Shown here in pieces: positions 1 through 8,699 of a stretch of DNA of 64,000 nt. This DNA is from Rhizobium sp. WYJ-E13 (GTDB lineage Bacteria; Pseudomonadota; Alphaproteobacteria; Rhizobiales; Rhizobiaceae): positions 1,364,001 through 1,428,000 of the forward strand of contig NZ_CP076854.1 in the NCBI RefSeq assembly GCF_018987265.1, in the 5' to 3' direction. The notes beneath the pieces were generated by a model. The model had not been told where the DNA came from, searched no databases, and saw only the letters and a program-made list of their open reading frames with translations. A program made the translations under genes and the position numbers. The stretch's first letter is position 1. Every line of letters starts with the position of its first letter.

Positions 1-17
1 ATCATTTTACTTAACCG

Positions 18-38
18 GTTCAACTCATCAAATTGAAC
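18..38. promoter_or_regulatory. Inverted repeat in the pca operon leader
   Basis: GTTCAA at 18-23 and TTGAAC at 33-38 form a perfect 6-bp inverted repeat with a 9-nt spacer. It lies just upstream of the strong ribosome-binding site GGAGGAGA (41-48) and next to TTAACCGGTT at 11-20. In Agrobacterium and Sinorhizobium the LysR protein PcaQ activates pcaDCHGB from a site upstream of pcaD. This repeat is close to the start codon, so it could be part of such a region, an overlapping operator or a leader stem. The divergent pcaQ, if present, would be left of the window. Confidence 0.35.
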
Positions 39-54
39 ATGGAGGAGATTTAAA

Positions 55-834
55 GTGCAGTTCGCCAGTATCAACGACGTCACGATCCATTACCAGCTCA
101 TCGGCGCGCCGGCTGACAGGCCGGTTATCGTCTTTGCCAATTCGCTCGGCACGGACTTCCGCATCTGGCGCGATGTGGTCGTGCGTCTTGCCGGCGATTT
201 TGCCATCATCCTCTATGACATGCGCGGCCATGGGCTTTCCGATGTCGGCCAGGTGCCCTACGCCATGGAGGACCATGCCACCGATCTCGCCGGCCTGCTT
301 GATCTGCTTTCGGTCAAGGATGCCGTCATCTGCGGTCTCTCGGTCGGTGGCCTGATCGCCCAGTCGCTCTACCAGCGCCGCCCGGATCTGGTGAAGGCGC
401 TGATCCTTTGCGATACCGCCCACAAGATCGGCACGGCCGAGAGCTGGGACAGCCGTATCGCCGCCGTCGAGAAGAGCGGCATTGCCAGCATCGTCGACAT
501 GGTCATGGAGCGCTGGTTCACGCCGGCGTTCCGCCGACCTGAAAACATCGCCTATGCCGGCTACTGCAACATGCTGATCCGCCAGCCGGTGGAAGGTTAT
601 GTCGCCACATGCGCTGCGATCCGTGACGCCGATTTTACCGAGGCTGCGGCCAAGATCAAAGCACCAACCATTTGCGTCGTTGGTGATCAGGATGGTTCGA
701 CGCCGCCGGATCTGGTGCTCTCGACAGCAAAGCTGATCCCTAACGCGCGCTACGAGGTCATCAAGGACTGCGCCCATATTCCGCCGGTCGAGCAGCCGGA
801 GGCGCTCACCGCAATCATCCGCGCGTTCCTCTGA
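55..834 (+). CDS. pcaD: 3-oxoadipate enol-lactonase PcaD
   Basis: Cytoplasmic alpha/beta hydrolase of 259 residues that opens 3-oxoadipate enol-lactone to 3-oxoadipate in the protocatechuate branch of the beta-ketoadipate pathway. The nucleophile elbow G-L-S-V-G is at 94-98 (Ser96), an acidic residue is near 211-213 in VVGDQDG, and the triad His is 241 in CAHIP. The start is GTG at 55, placed by a strong GGAGGAGA six bases upstream. It is the first gene of pcaDCHGB, 20 bases before pcaC. The neighbours pcaC, pcaH, pcaG and pcaB make the assignment firm. Confidence 0.95.
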   Translation: MQFASINDVTIHYQLIGAPADRPVIVFANSLGTDFRIWRDVVVRLAGDFAIILYDMRGHGLSDVGQVPYAMEDHATDLAGLLDLLSVKDAVICGLSVGGLIAQSLYQRRPDLVKALILCDTAHKIGTAESWDSRIAAVEKSGIASIVDMVMERWFTPAFRRPENIAYAGYCNMLIRQPVEGYVATCAAIRDADFTEAAAKIKAPTICVVGDQDGSTPPDLVLSTAKLIPNARYEVIKDCAHIPPVEQPEALTAIIRAFL

Positions 835-854
835 TCCATTGGAGACAAGAGCCC

Positions 855-1253
855 ATGAGCGACATCGCGTCCGAACGCTATCATCAGGGCATGGCGACCC
901 GCCGTTCCGTTCTCGGCGATGCCCATGTCGACCGTGCGCAAGCCACTGCGACGGAATTCGACAAGCCGTTCCAGGAACTGATCACGGAAGCCGCCTGGGG
1001 CCATGTCTGGTCCCGGCCGGAGCTGACGAAACGCGAGCGCTCGATGATCACGATCGCGCTGCTTGCAGCCCTTGGCCAGGATGAAGAGGTGGCGATGCAT
1101 GTCCGCGCCACCGCCAATACCGGTGCCTCCCGGGAGGATATTCGCGAGGCGCTGCTGCATGTGGCAATCTATGCCGGTGTGCCGGCGGCTAATCATGCGA
1201 TCAAGATCGCAAAACAGGTTTTCGAGCAGATGGACGCCGGCAAGGCAGCCTGA
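855..1253 (+). CDS. pcaC: 4-carboxymuconolactone decarboxylase PcaC
   Basis: 132-residue protein of the AhpD/carboxymuconolactone decarboxylase family. It decarboxylates 4-carboxymuconolactone to 3-oxoadipate enol-lactone, the substrate of PcaD encoded just upstream. The family core is visible in the second half: KRERSMITIALLAALG, then HVRATANTGAS and EALLHVAIYAG. Length is normal for a stand-alone PcaC rather than the PcaCD fusion seen in some actinobacteria. GGAGA precedes the ATG at 855. The gap to pcaH is only 10 bases, which fits one transcript. Confidence 0.95.
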   Translation: MSDIASERYHQGMATRRSVLGDAHVDRAQATATEFDKPFQELITEAAWGHVWSRPELTKRERSMITIALLAALGQDEEVAMHVRATANTGASREDIREALLHVAIYAGVPAANHAIKIAKQVFEQMDAGKAA

Positions 1254-1263
1254 GGGGGAGAGA

Positions 1264-2013
1264 ATGTCCGACTTACCGAACCGCAAGCCAGAAACCGGAG
1301 CCTTCTTCGCCCGCGACCGTGCCTGGCATCCGCCGGCCTATGCGCCGGGCTACAAGACCTCGCTCCTCCGTTCACCGCAACGCGCGCTGCTTTCTCTCGA
1401 TGGCACGATTTCGGAAATCACCGGCCCGGTCTTCGGCCATTCGATGATCGGCGAGATGGATAACGACCTGATCCATAATTTCGCGCGACCCGGCGAGAGC
1501 GCCATCGGCGAACGCATCATCGTCCACGGCCGGGTGCTCGATGAACGCGGTCGTCCGCAGGCTGGTGTTCTCGTGGAGTTCTGGCAGGCCAATGCCGGCG
1601 GCCGCTACCGTCATAAAAAAGAAACCTATCTCGCCGCCATCGACCCGAATTTCGGCGGCTGCGGCCGGTTCGTCACCGACGAGGAAGGCCGTTATTTCTT
1701 CCGCACCGTGCGTCCCGGCGCCTATCCCTGGCCGAACGGCGTCAACGACTGGCGCCCGGCACATATCCATTTTTCGATCTTCGGCCACGGCTTCTCGCAA
1801 CGCTTGATCACGCAGATGTATTTCGAAGGCGATCCGATGATCTGGAAATGTCCGATCGTCGGCACCATCCCGGACAAGGCGGCGATCGAACAACTCATCG
1901 CCCCGATGGATTGGGGCAATACGATCCCGATGGACAGCCGCGCCTACAAGTTCGATATCGTGCTGCGTGGCCGCCGTTCGACCATGTTCGAAAACAAGCT
2001 GGAGGGGAACTGA
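1264..2013 (+). CDS. pcaH: Protocatechuate 3,4-dioxygenase beta subunit PcaH
   Basis: 249-residue catalytic (iron-bearing) subunit of the intradiol dioxygenase that cleaves protocatechuate to 3-carboxy-cis,cis-muconate. The expected non-haem Fe(III) ligands are all present: Tyr115 in GRYRH, Tyr154 in GAYPW, and His167 and His169 in PAHIHF. The ATG at 1264 follows GAGGGGGAGAG and gives the family N-terminus; the frame is open further upstream, but that part overlaps pcaC and is not used. The stop lies two bases before the ATG of pcaG, so the two subunits are likely translated in balance. Confidence 0.96.
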   Translation: MSDLPNRKPETGAFFARDRAWHPPAYAPGYKTSLLRSPQRALLSLDGTISEITGPVFGHSMIGEMDNDLIHNFARPGESAIGERIIVHGRVLDERGRPQAGVLVEFWQANAGGRYRHKKETYLAAIDPNFGGCGRFVTDEEGRYFFRTVRPGAYPWPNGVNDWRPAHIHFSIFGHGFSQRLITQMYFEGDPMIWKCPIVGTIPDKAAIEQLIAPMDWGNTIPMDSRAYKFDIVLRGRRSTMFENKLEGN

Positions 2014-2014
2014 C

Positions 2015-2626
2015 ATGCAGGAACTCGGCTATCTCAAGGAAACCCCGTCCCAGACCGCCGGCCCCTATGTGCATATCGGCCTGACGCCGAACTTCTGCGA
2101 TATCACCGGCGTTTTCGACAGTGACCTCGGCACGCAGATGGTCAATGACAAGACGCTCGGCGAGCGTATCACCGTCAGCGGCCGCATCTTCGACGGTGGC
2201 GGAGCACTCGTTCGCGACGCCGTCATTGAAATCTGGCAGGCAGACAGCGCCGGCCTCTACAACAGCCCCTCGGAAATGCGTGGCACGGCAGACCCGAACT
2301 TCACCGGCTGGGGCCGCTGCCCCACCCGCGCCGAAGACGGCGTCTATAGTTTCGACACCATCAAGCCCGGCAAGGTGCCCTTCAAGGATGGCCGCAAGAT
2401 GGCCCCGCACATTACGTTCTGGATCGTCGCCCGCGGCATCAACATCGGCTTGCACACGCGCATGTATTTCCCGGAAGAGCAGGATGCCAATGCGGCGGAC
2501 CCGATTCTGGCGCGTATCGAGCACCGCGAGCGCGTGGCAACGCTGATTGCTTCCCGCGATGGCGCGAAGCTGAGCTTCGACATCTATCTGCAGGGTCCGA
2601 AGGAAACGGTGTTCCTGGACATTTAA
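2015..2626 (+). CDS. pcaG: Protocatechuate 3,4-dioxygenase alpha subunit PcaG
   Basis: 203-residue alpha subunit that pairs with PcaH. It has the intradiol dioxygenase fold (IEIWQADSAG, YSFDTIKPG, PHITFWIVARGI). The second His of the H-x-H iron motif seen in PcaH is missing (PHITF instead of AHIHF), as expected for the non-catalytic subunit. The ATG at 2015 directly follows the pcaH stop and is preceded by GGAGGGG. The pathway product goes to PcaB, encoded 121 bases downstream after a hairpin. Confidence 0.95.
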   Translation: MQELGYLKETPSQTAGPYVHIGLTPNFCDITGVFDSDLGTQMVNDKTLGERITVSGRIFDGGGALVRDAVIEIWQADSAGLYNSPSEMRGTADPNFTGWGRCPTRAEDGVYSFDTIKPGKVPFKDGRKMAPHITFWIVARGINIGLHTRMYFPEEQDANAADPILARIEHRERVATLIASRDGAKLSFDIYLQGPKETVFLDI

Positions 2627-2640
2627 GCTATCTCGACTGG

Positions 2641-2670
2641 CTACTTGCCCGCGATCCGTCGGGCAAGTAG
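2641..2670 (+). repeat. Perfect hairpin between pcaG and pcaB
   Basis: CTACTTGCCCG (2641-2651) and CGGGCAAGTAG (2660-2670) form a perfect 11-bp stem with an 8-nt loop. No T-run follows, so it does not look like a classical intrinsic terminator. In the widest gap of an otherwise tight operon it may act as an mRNA 3'-end stabiliser or processing signal that lowers pcaB relative to pcaHG. Confidence 0.5.
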
Positions 2671-2747
2671 CGTCGGCTTCGCCCTGCCCTATCTGGGTCG
2701 AGATAAGCCGACAGGCAGACCGGGATTGCGATGAAACGAGCTGCCAC

Positions 2748-3794
2748 ATGACGACATCCCCTTTCGACCATCCCTTCCTTTCCGGCCTGCTCGGAGACAC
2801 TGAAATCGCCGCCTACTTCTCAGCCGAGGCTGATATCAGGGCGATGCTCTCCTTCGAAGCGGCACTTGCACGCGCAGAAGCGAGGCATGGCATCATTCCG
2901 GCGGAAGCCGCGCGAACGATCGGCGAGATCTGCGCTGGCTTTACCGCAGATGTGCAAAGCCTGAAGGCTGCAACGGCTCGCGACGGTGTCGTCATTCCGG
3001 ACCTCGTCAAACAGCTCAGGAAGGCGGTCGGCAGCGAGGCCGCCGAACATGTTCATTTCGGTGCGACCAGTCAGGATGCCATCGACACCAGCCTGATGCT
3101 GCGGCTGAAGTCCATCACCTTCCTGTTCGGCGGAAGGCTGCATGCCGTCGCGACGAAACTGGCAGCGCTCGAACGGCAGTTCGGCGCCAGCCGCCTGATG
3201 GGTCATACCCGCATGCAGGCCGCAATCCCGATTACCGTCGCCGACCGCATCGCCGCCTGGCGGATGCCACTCACGACCTATCGCGACCGGCTGACGGAGC
3301 AGACCTTCCCCGTGCAATTCGGCGGTGCTGCCGGTACACTCGAAAAGCTCGGGGCCGAGGCATCCGTCGTGCGCGCCTCGCTGGCGCAGGAGCTGGGATT
3401 GAGCGATGAGCCGCAATGGCAGAGCCGCCGCAGCCGCATTGCCGATCTCGCCAATCTCTATTCGCTGATCTCCGGCAGCCTCGGTAAATTCGGGCAGGAT
3501 ATCGCATTGCTCGCCGAAGCCGGCGGCGAGATCGAGCTTGCGGGTGGCGGCGCTTCCTCGGCCATGGCCCATAAGCAGAATCCGGTCGCCGCCGAAACGC
3601 TGGTTGCGCTCGCCCGCTTCAACGCAACGCAGCTCTCGGCCATCCATCATTCCCTCGTTCATGAACAGGAGCGCTCCGGGGCGGCCTGGACACTCGAATG
3701 GCTGGTGCTGCCACAGATGGTCATGGCAACCGCCGTCTCGCTGCGGCTGGCGGCGGAGCTTGTCGGCAATATCAAGCGTCTGGGGACAGGCTGA
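2748..3794 (+). CDS. pcaB: 3-carboxy-cis,cis-muconate cycloisomerase PcaB
   Basis: 348-residue member of the fumarase/argininosuccinate lyase superfamily that lactonises 3-carboxy-cis,cis-muconate to 4-carboxymuconolactone. The superfamily signature is GASSAMAHKQNPV near residue 265, and an upstream conserved block is HFGATSQDAIDT. Length fits the short rhizobial form, which lacks the C-terminal tail of pseudomonad PcaB. It is the last gene of pcaDCHGB. The next gene is 62 bases away and functionally unrelated. Confidence 0.93.
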   Translation: MTTSPFDHPFLSGLLGDTEIAAYFSAEADIRAMLSFEAALARAEARHGIIPAEAARTIGEICAGFTADVQSLKAATARDGVVIPDLVKQLRKAVGSEAAEHVHFGATSQDAIDTSLMLRLKSITFLFGGRLHAVATKLAALERQFGASRLMGHTRMQAAIPITVADRIAAWRMPLTTYRDRLTEQTFPVQFGGAAGTLEKLGAEASVVRASLAQELGLSDEPQWQSRRSRIADLANLYSLISGSLGKFGQDIALLAEAGGEIELAGGGASSAMAHKQNPVAAETLVALARFNATQLSAIHHSLVHEQERSGAAWTLEWLVLPQMVMATAVSLRLAAELVGNIKRLGTG

Positions 3795-3856
3795 TCGCCT
3801 TTGCATGAACGCGGTAAAACCGGCTATGCAGAGGCGTCGATTTCAGGAGTGATCCC

Positions 3857-4624
3857 GTGACCTTTCCCCTCTTCGATCTTTCCGGCCGCCGCGCGCTCGT
3901 GACGGGCTCCAGCCAGGGCATTGGTTATGCGCTGGCACTCGGTCTTGCCGAACACGGCGCCTGCATCATCATCAACGGCCGCAACGCCCAGAAGGCGGAG
4001 GCTGCTGCCGAGACGATCCGCGAGCAGAAGCGCCACGCCGTCAGCGCTGCCTTCGACGTGACCGATGCCGATGCCTGTCGCTCGGCGATTACCTATATCG
4101 AGGCCGAGATTGGCCCGATCGATATCCTCATCAACAATGCCGGCATGCAGTTCCGCACGCCTCTGGAGAATTTTCCGGTCGAGAAGTGGGACGAACTCTT
4201 TCGCACCAATGTCTCCAGCGTCTTCTACGTTAGCCAACCGGTCGCGCAGGCGATGATCAGCCGCGGCCGCGGCAAGATCGTCAACATCGCCTCGGTGCAG
4301 GCCGAGCTCGCCCGGCCGGGTATCGCGCCCTATACGGCAACCAAGGGTGCCATCCGCAATCTCACCCGCGGCATGGCAACCGACTGGGCGAAACACGGCC
4401 TACAGGTCAACGCCATTGCGCCCGGCTATTTCAAGACGCCGCTCAATCAGGCGCTTGTCGACGATCCGAAATTCTCCGCGTGGCTTGAAACCCGGACACC
4501 GGCTGGCCGCTGGGGCAATGTGGAAGAATTGGTGGGTGCGGCCGTCTTCCTGGCGTCGGATGCATCGTCCTTCGTCAACGGCCATATGCTGATGGTCGAC
4601 GGAGGGATTACGGCGTCGCTCTGA
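3857..4624 (+). CDS. SDR oxidoreductase, gluconate 5-dehydrogenase-like
   Basis: 255-residue classical short-chain dehydrogenase. The cofactor motif TGSSQGIG is at 16-23, NNAG at 93-96, and the catalytic Ser146, Tyr159 and Lys163 (YTATK) are all present. DVTDADA after strand 4 and NGHMLMVDGG at the end are typical of the family. The overall sequence is closest in style to gluconate 5-dehydrogenases (IdnO/Gno), which interconvert gluconate and 5-ketogluconate, but substrate cannot be read from sequence. It stands alone 62 bases after pcaB and converges on the small gene at 4627. Confidence 0.75.
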   Translation: MTFPLFDLSGRRALVTGSSQGIGYALALGLAEHGACIIINGRNAQKAEAAAETIREQKRHAVSAAFDVTDADACRSAITYIEAEIGPIDILINNAGMQFRTPLENFPVEKWDELFRTNVSSVFYVSQPVAQAMISRGRGKIVNIASVQAELARPGIAPYTATKGAIRNLTRGMATDWAKHGLQVNAIAPGYFKTPLNQALVDDPKFSAWLETRTPAGRWGNVEELVGAAVFLASDASSFVNGHMLMVDGGITASL

Positions 4625-4626
4625 GG

Positions 4627-4791
4627 TTAATCGCCTCCACCGTCACCACCGCCGTCACCTCCATCGTCGCAATCAACACTCGCTTCGAGGCCACCGTCAG
4701 CTTGGCCGGGAACGAGACGCCCTGCGGCAAATGCGACGATGAGGATGGAAACGACCGCGAGGCCTATCAGGATCTCCGTGACTGGAGACAT
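4627..4791 (-). CDS. Small single-pass membrane protein with Gly/Asp-rich tail
   Basis: 54 residues, unrecognised. It has one hydrophobic helix (about residues 5-25, ILIGLAVVSILIVAFAAG) followed by a short tail ending in repeated D-G-G and D-G-G-G units, with a single Cys in VDCDD. The ATG at 4791 is chosen because GGAG lies just upstream; an in-frame extension to 4893 would run into the permease gene and has no homology-like features. It is the last member of a minus-strand ABC importer operon. The acidic tail could bind divalent cations. The tail's codons are low-complexity, so a role is only guesswork. Confidence 0.55.
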   Translation of the reverse strand: MSPVTEILIGLAVVSILIVAFAAGRLVPGQADGGLEASVDCDDGGDGGGDGGGD

Positions 4792-4870
4792 GTTCACTCC
4801 AAAGGTTGCGCAAGGAAATAATCTCAGCGATTTCCGCGAGAAACAAGAACATCTCAATATCGCGCACGCC

Positions 4871-6550
4871 TCAATCCGCAACGATATTGCCACGTCGCAT
4901 CAGCCCCATCAGAATCAGTGGCAGCAAGGTCGTGATGCAGATGGCGATGAAGGCCATTGCCATGCCAAGGCCGATCGAACCCTGCTCGAACTGCCGCCAG
5001 ATGAAGGTCGCGATCGTCTGCATGCCGACGGGTGCAACGACGACGGAAGCGACAAGCTCACGCGAAGCAAGCGCGAAAACAAGCAGCATGGAAGAGGCGA
5101 GGCTGGGAAAGATGAGCGGCAGCAGGATGCGGCGGAAGGCGGTGATGCCATTGGCACCGCAAACGCGGGCAGCCGCCTCCAGATTGTCGCCGATCTGTTG
5201 GAAAGCTGCGGTGGTATAGCGCACCGGCTGCGGCAGCAGGATGCAGCAATAGGCAAGCAGCAGGATGAAAGCGGTGTTGTAGGGCGTGATGGGCAGACCC
5301 GGCATGTTCCAGGCGAGGATGAGGCCAACGGCAACGACGATGCCCGGCAGGGCGTTCGGCAGGATGGTCATGACATCGATCGCCGTGCGGCCGGACATCT
5401 TCGTCTTCACCACAGTGTAGGCGGCCGTCACGCCGATCAGGCCTGTTATCAGCGCCGTGCCGATGCCAAGCGAGAAGCTGTTGACCAGCGCCGTTACGGC
5501 GCCGGCGCTGTTGCCGAAGACAGCCATGAAATTGTCGAGGCTGACATTGTCGAAGGCGAGGCCGCCGGAGATCGTGCGCGCCAGCGCTGTTGCGAGGATT
5601 GCAAGCAGCGGTACACCGGTCGCAAGGAAGGCGACGACGGTAAACGCGATCATCACCGGAACCTTCAACGCGCCGAGCGGTCGCTTGTCCTTGGCCGTCG
5701 GCTTGCCACCCACCGTCTGGTAGGAGCGGCGCGCGAGAATCCAACGCTGCAGCAGGAAAGTGCCGAGCGACATGGCGACCAGCACCAGCGACAGAATGGC
5801 CGCACCCGGCAGATCGATCGGCCAGTCGGTGACGCGAAGGTCGATGCCCGTCACCAGCACCTGGAAGCCAGCTCGACGGCCGAGCGCTGCCGGCGTGCCG
5901 TATTCCTCGATGGCAGCGGCAAAGACCAGCATCAGGCTTGCCGTCAGGCCCGGCGCCGAGAGCGGCAGCGTGATGCGCCAGAAGGCGCGGACCGGCGAGG
6001 CACCGAAGACGCGGCCGACATCGGCATAACGTGCGCCGACGGCCTCGACCGTTCGCGATACGGCGAAATAGACGACCGGGAAGGTGTTGAAGGCCATGAC
6101 CAGCGTCATGCCAAAAATCGAAAACAGGAAGGGCGCCAGATTGAAGCCCGCGAGTTGCTGCAGATAACCGCGCGGCTGCAGGGTCATGATCCAGCCGAGT
6201 GTGGCGATATAGGGCGGGATCATGAAGGGCACGAGCAGCAGCACGTCCCAGAGCGGCGCAAAGGGAATTCTGTAAAGGGCGCGGAAGACGCCCAGCGGCA
6301 CGGCGACCAGGGCCGAAGCGAGCACCACGCAGCAGCCGAGCAGGATCGTATTGCCGCCCATGCGGATCAGCGAGCTGTCGGCGAGCGTCGCGTAGAGCGA
6401 GGAGAAAGGGCTCGCGAAAGAGCCCTGTCCGAGTTCTGGGAAGATGCCTTGTAGCACCACTGCGATGAAGGGAACGGCAACGACGACAACAAGACCTGCT
6501 GTTGCCAGCCATGCGGCCGGAGCCGTGCCGCCGATGCCGTTTCTTCTCAT
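4871..6550 (-). CDS. ABC transporter permease with two fused permease domains (iron/2-AEP type)
   Basis: 559-residue inner-membrane protein with two binding-protein-dependent permease domains in one chain and about 12 membrane helices. Both halves show the EAA loop that docks the ATPase: EAVGARYADVGRVFGAS in the first half and NLEAAARVCGANG in the second. This is the fused architecture of FbpB/AfuB-type Fe(III) permeases and related 2-aminoethylphosphonate permeases. It starts 11 bases after the binding-protein gene and belongs to the ATPase-SBP-permease operon. The transported substrate cannot be decided from sequence. Confidence 0.88.
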   Translation of the reverse strand: MRRNGIGGTAPAAWLATAGLVVVVAVPFIAVVLQGIFPELGQGSFASPFSSLYATLADSSLIRMGGNTILLGCCVVLASALVAVPLGVFRALYRIPFAPLWDVLLLVPFMIPPYIATLGWIMTLQPRGYLQQLAGFNLAPFLFSIFGMTLVMAFNTFPVVYFAVSRTVEAVGARYADVGRVFGASPVRAFWRITLPLSAPGLTASLMLVFAAAIEEYGTPAALGRRAGFQVLVTGIDLRVTDWPIDLPGAAILSLVLVAMSLGTFLLQRWILARRSYQTVGGKPTAKDKRPLGALKVPVMIAFTVVAFLATGVPLLAILATALARTISGGLAFDNVSLDNFMAVFGNSAGAVTALVNSFSLGIGTALITGLIGVTAAYTVVKTKMSGRTAIDVMTILPNALPGIVVAVGLILAWNMPGLPITPYNTAFILLLAYCCILLPQPVRYTTAAFQQIGDNLEAAARVCGANGITAFRRILLPLIFPSLASSMLLVFALASRELVASVVVAPVGMQTIATFIWRQFEQGSIGLGMAMAFIAICITTLLPLILMGLMRRGNIVAD

Positions 6551-6561
6551 ATGGCTAGACC

Positions 6562-7521
6562 TTACTTGCCGCCGAAGAGCTCGGCGAAGGTCTTCAGCGT
6601 TTCCTTGCGCTTACCGTAGACCGCAGCCGTGTCATACTTCAACAGCGTCAGGTCGCTGATCACCGGACGGCTGGCGGCAACGTCGGTGCGCGACGGCATC
6701 AGCATTTCACCGGCAACCAGCGCCTGACCTTCGTCGGAGAGCATGTAGTCGATGAACTTCTTGGCGTCGTCCTGGTTCTTGGACCAGCTCATGATCATGG
6801 CCGGGCGCGGCGCGATAACCGTACCGGACTTCGGGAACACGACTTCGACGGTCTCGCCCTTCTTCTGGGCCGCGAGAGCGATGTAATCGACAGCACCGAA
6901 GACGACAGCCTTTGCACCCTGCAGAACCGGGTTCAAGGCGTCAGCATTGGCGCCGGCGATGATGGCGCCGTTGGCCTGCAGGCCCTTGAAGAGCTTCCAG
7001 TCGTCCTGGACGGCGAGAGCGGCGGTCAGTTCGAAGGAGGAGCCGGACTGCGCCGGGTCTGGAATATTGACGAGGTCCTTGTATTCCGGCTTCGTCAGGT
7101 CGGCCCATTCCGCCGGCTTCGGCGTGCCGCTCTTGCTGTTCCAGACGATGCCGAGAGCCGAGATGCCCTGTGCAACGGCGCCTTCGGACTTGAGGAAGTC
7201 CGGAACCTTGGCTGCGTTCGGGCTCGCATAATTGACGAGCCAGCCGCGCTTGGCGAAGTCGTTTGCCGTATCCCAGGACGCCGAGATGACGACGTCGACG
7301 ACCGGATTGGCGGCCTCTGCTTCGATACGGGCCATGACCTTTCCGGTCGTTGCCTGGAAAACATTGACCTTGATGCCGCTCTGCTTGGTGAAGCCGGTCG
7401 ACAGTTTGTCGATCAGACTCTGCGGGCCGGCGGTGTAAACGGTGACGTCGGCATGGGCGACGCCGGCCATAAGGGCGGTGGCGATAACGCCAAAAGTGAT
7501 GCTCTTCAATGACTTAAACAT
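6562..7521 (-). CDS. Periplasmic substrate-binding protein (iron/2-AEP type)
   Basis: 319-residue extracellular solute-binding protein with a Sec signal peptide (cut after about residue 24, VAHA/DVTVY). The mature start VTVYTAG and the block NPVVDVVISASWDT are typical of the Fe(III)/2-aminoethylphosphonate/thiamine cluster of binding proteins. APRPAMIMSWSKNQDDAKKFIDYMLSDEGQ marks the C-terminal lobe. Its start overlaps the end of the ATPase gene by 8 bases, which suggests translational coupling. I cannot distinguish iron from phosphonate or other ligands. Confidence 0.87.
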   Translation of the reverse strand: MFKSLKSITFGVIATALMAGVAHADVTVYTAGPQSLIDKLSTGFTKQSGIKVNVFQATTGKVMARIEAEAANPVVDVVISASWDTANDFAKRGWLVNYASPNAAKVPDFLKSEGAVAQGISALGIVWNSKSGTPKPAEWADLTKPEYKDLVNIPDPAQSGSSFELTAALAVQDDWKLFKGLQANGAIIAGANADALNPVLQGAKAVVFGAVDYIALAAQKKGETVEVVFPKSGTVIAPRPAMIMSWSKNQDDAKKFIDYMLSDEGQALVAGEMLMPSRTDVAASRPVISDLTLLKYDTAAVYGKRKETLKTFAELFGGK

Positions 7522-8629
7522 GTTCCAATTTCTCCTCTATGACTTGGGGTCTTTTCTCTTGAAACCAGCGGATCTGTGCAGCGTCGATCGCAAGGCCGAT
7601 CGTTTCGCCGGGACGCAGCCTCGTGTGGCTCAGAAGCTGCAATTGCATGCCCGGCAAGCCGGACAGCGAAACACTTGCCAGATGCCCATCGCCGCGGAAC
7701 TGCGAACGCAGGACGGTGGCTGCGAGCCGATCAGGTGAGGTTTCGCCGGCCGAGATGGAGCCGACGGGGATCAGCACGCGGGCGCGGTCACCGGCTATGC
7801 CGTCGGCTTCAGTGAGCACGATATTGCTGCCCTTGAAATGCCAGGCCGGGCCGCGCCGCTCGATATCGGCAAGGCAACCAAGCCGCAGGAAGTCGGCAAC
7901 CTCGGGGGTCGCCGGCCGCTCGATCAGATCGTCGGGCGAGGCAAGCTGCTCGATCAGACCGGAACGCATAACCGCGACTTCATCGGCAAGCGTCAAAGCT
8001 TCGCTATGGTCATGCGTCACGTAGATCGCGGTCAGGCCGAGCGTGGAGATAAGCTCGGCGAGCTCGCCCACCATGTTTTCGCGCAGTTCACGGTCGAGGT
8101 TGGAAAGCGGCTCATCGAAAAGGATAAGCTGTGGTTCGGCGACGATCGCGCGGGCAATCGCCACACGCTGCTGCTGGCCGCCAGAGAGATCGCTCGCACG
8201 CCGATCGGCATAGGCTGAAAGACCGACGCGCTCCAGGGCGCGCATCGTCCGGGCCTGGCGCTCAGCCTTGCCGACCCCACGCATTTCGAGCGGGAAAGAG
8301 ACATTGCCACCGACCGGCAGATGCGGCCACAGCGCGTAGTCCTGAAACACCATGCCGAGCGCGCGCCGCTCGGGCGGCACGAAAGCGCCGGTCGCACCGT
8401 CGGCAACTGTCGTGCCGGCGATCGATACGGAACCCTTGGTCGGCGCAAGCAGGCCGGCAACCAGCCGCAGAAGCGTGGTCTTGCCACAGCCCGAAGGACC
8501 AAGCAGCGCCAGCGTCTTGCCCCTTTGCAGAGAAAAATCAATGCCCTTGAGGATCCGTGTCGACCCGTAACTCAATTCCGGACCCGCCGCGGCAACGGCA
8601 GAGGACGAACGGATCGAGGGGGCGTTCAT
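7514..8629 (-). CDS. ABC transporter ATP-binding protein (iron/2-AEP type)
   Basis: 371-residue cytoplasmic ATPase of the importer. Walker A is GPSGCGKTT, the signature is LSGGQQQR, Walker B is [12 protein letters not shown], and the H-loop sits in [12 protein letters not shown]-terminal TOBE-like region of about 130 residues is normal for the FbpC/PotA class. ATG at 8629 is preferred because the family-like part begins close to it; an in-frame ATG at 8677 would place the N-terminus across an inverted repeat. It is the first gene of a four-gene minus-strand operon. Confidence 0.9.
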   Translation of the reverse strand: MNAPSIRSSSAVAAAGPELSYGSTRILKGIDFSLQRGKTLALLGPSGCGKTTLLRLVAGLLAPTKGSVSIAGTTVADGATGAFVPPERRALGMVFQDYALWPHLPVGGNVSFPLEMRGVGKAERQARTMRALERVGLSAYADRRASDLSGGQQQRVAIARAIVAEPQLILFDEPLSNLDRELRENMVGELAELISTLGLTAIYVTHDHSEALTLADEVAVMRSGLIEQLASPDDLIERPATPEVADFLRLGCLADIERRGPAWHFKGSNIVLTEADGIAGDRARVLIPVGSISAGETSPDRLAATVLRSQFRGDGHLASVSLSGLPGMQLQLLSHTRLRPGETIGLAIDAAQIRWFQEKRPQVIEEKLEHV

Positions 8630-8640
8630 GGGCAGACCAA

Positions 8641-8699
8641 ATGTCGCTTTAAAGAAAGTATGGCGACATTTAGGCATCCTGGATGACAGGATTGCGACA
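8641..8699. promoter_or_regulatory. GCGACA-type inverted repeats upstream of the ABC importer
   Basis: ATGTCGC (8641-8647) and GCGACAT (8663-8669) form a perfect 7-bp inverted repeat with a 15-nt spacer, and a third half-site GCGACA lies at 8694-8699. The cluster sits immediately upstream of the importer operon start at 8629. It resembles a multi-site operator, but the regulator is unknown and no regulator gene is adjacent. Confidence 0.35.

Noticed and set aside
28..777. Long open frame antisense to pcaD (249 codons)
   Set aside because: It is a shadow of the GC-rich pcaD gene; its translation is Arg/His/Asp-rich with no family features.
4739..6454. 571-codon plus-strand frame antisense to the ABC permease
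   Set aside because: Extremely polar, repetitive translation without domains; the minus strand encodes a clear two-domain permease.
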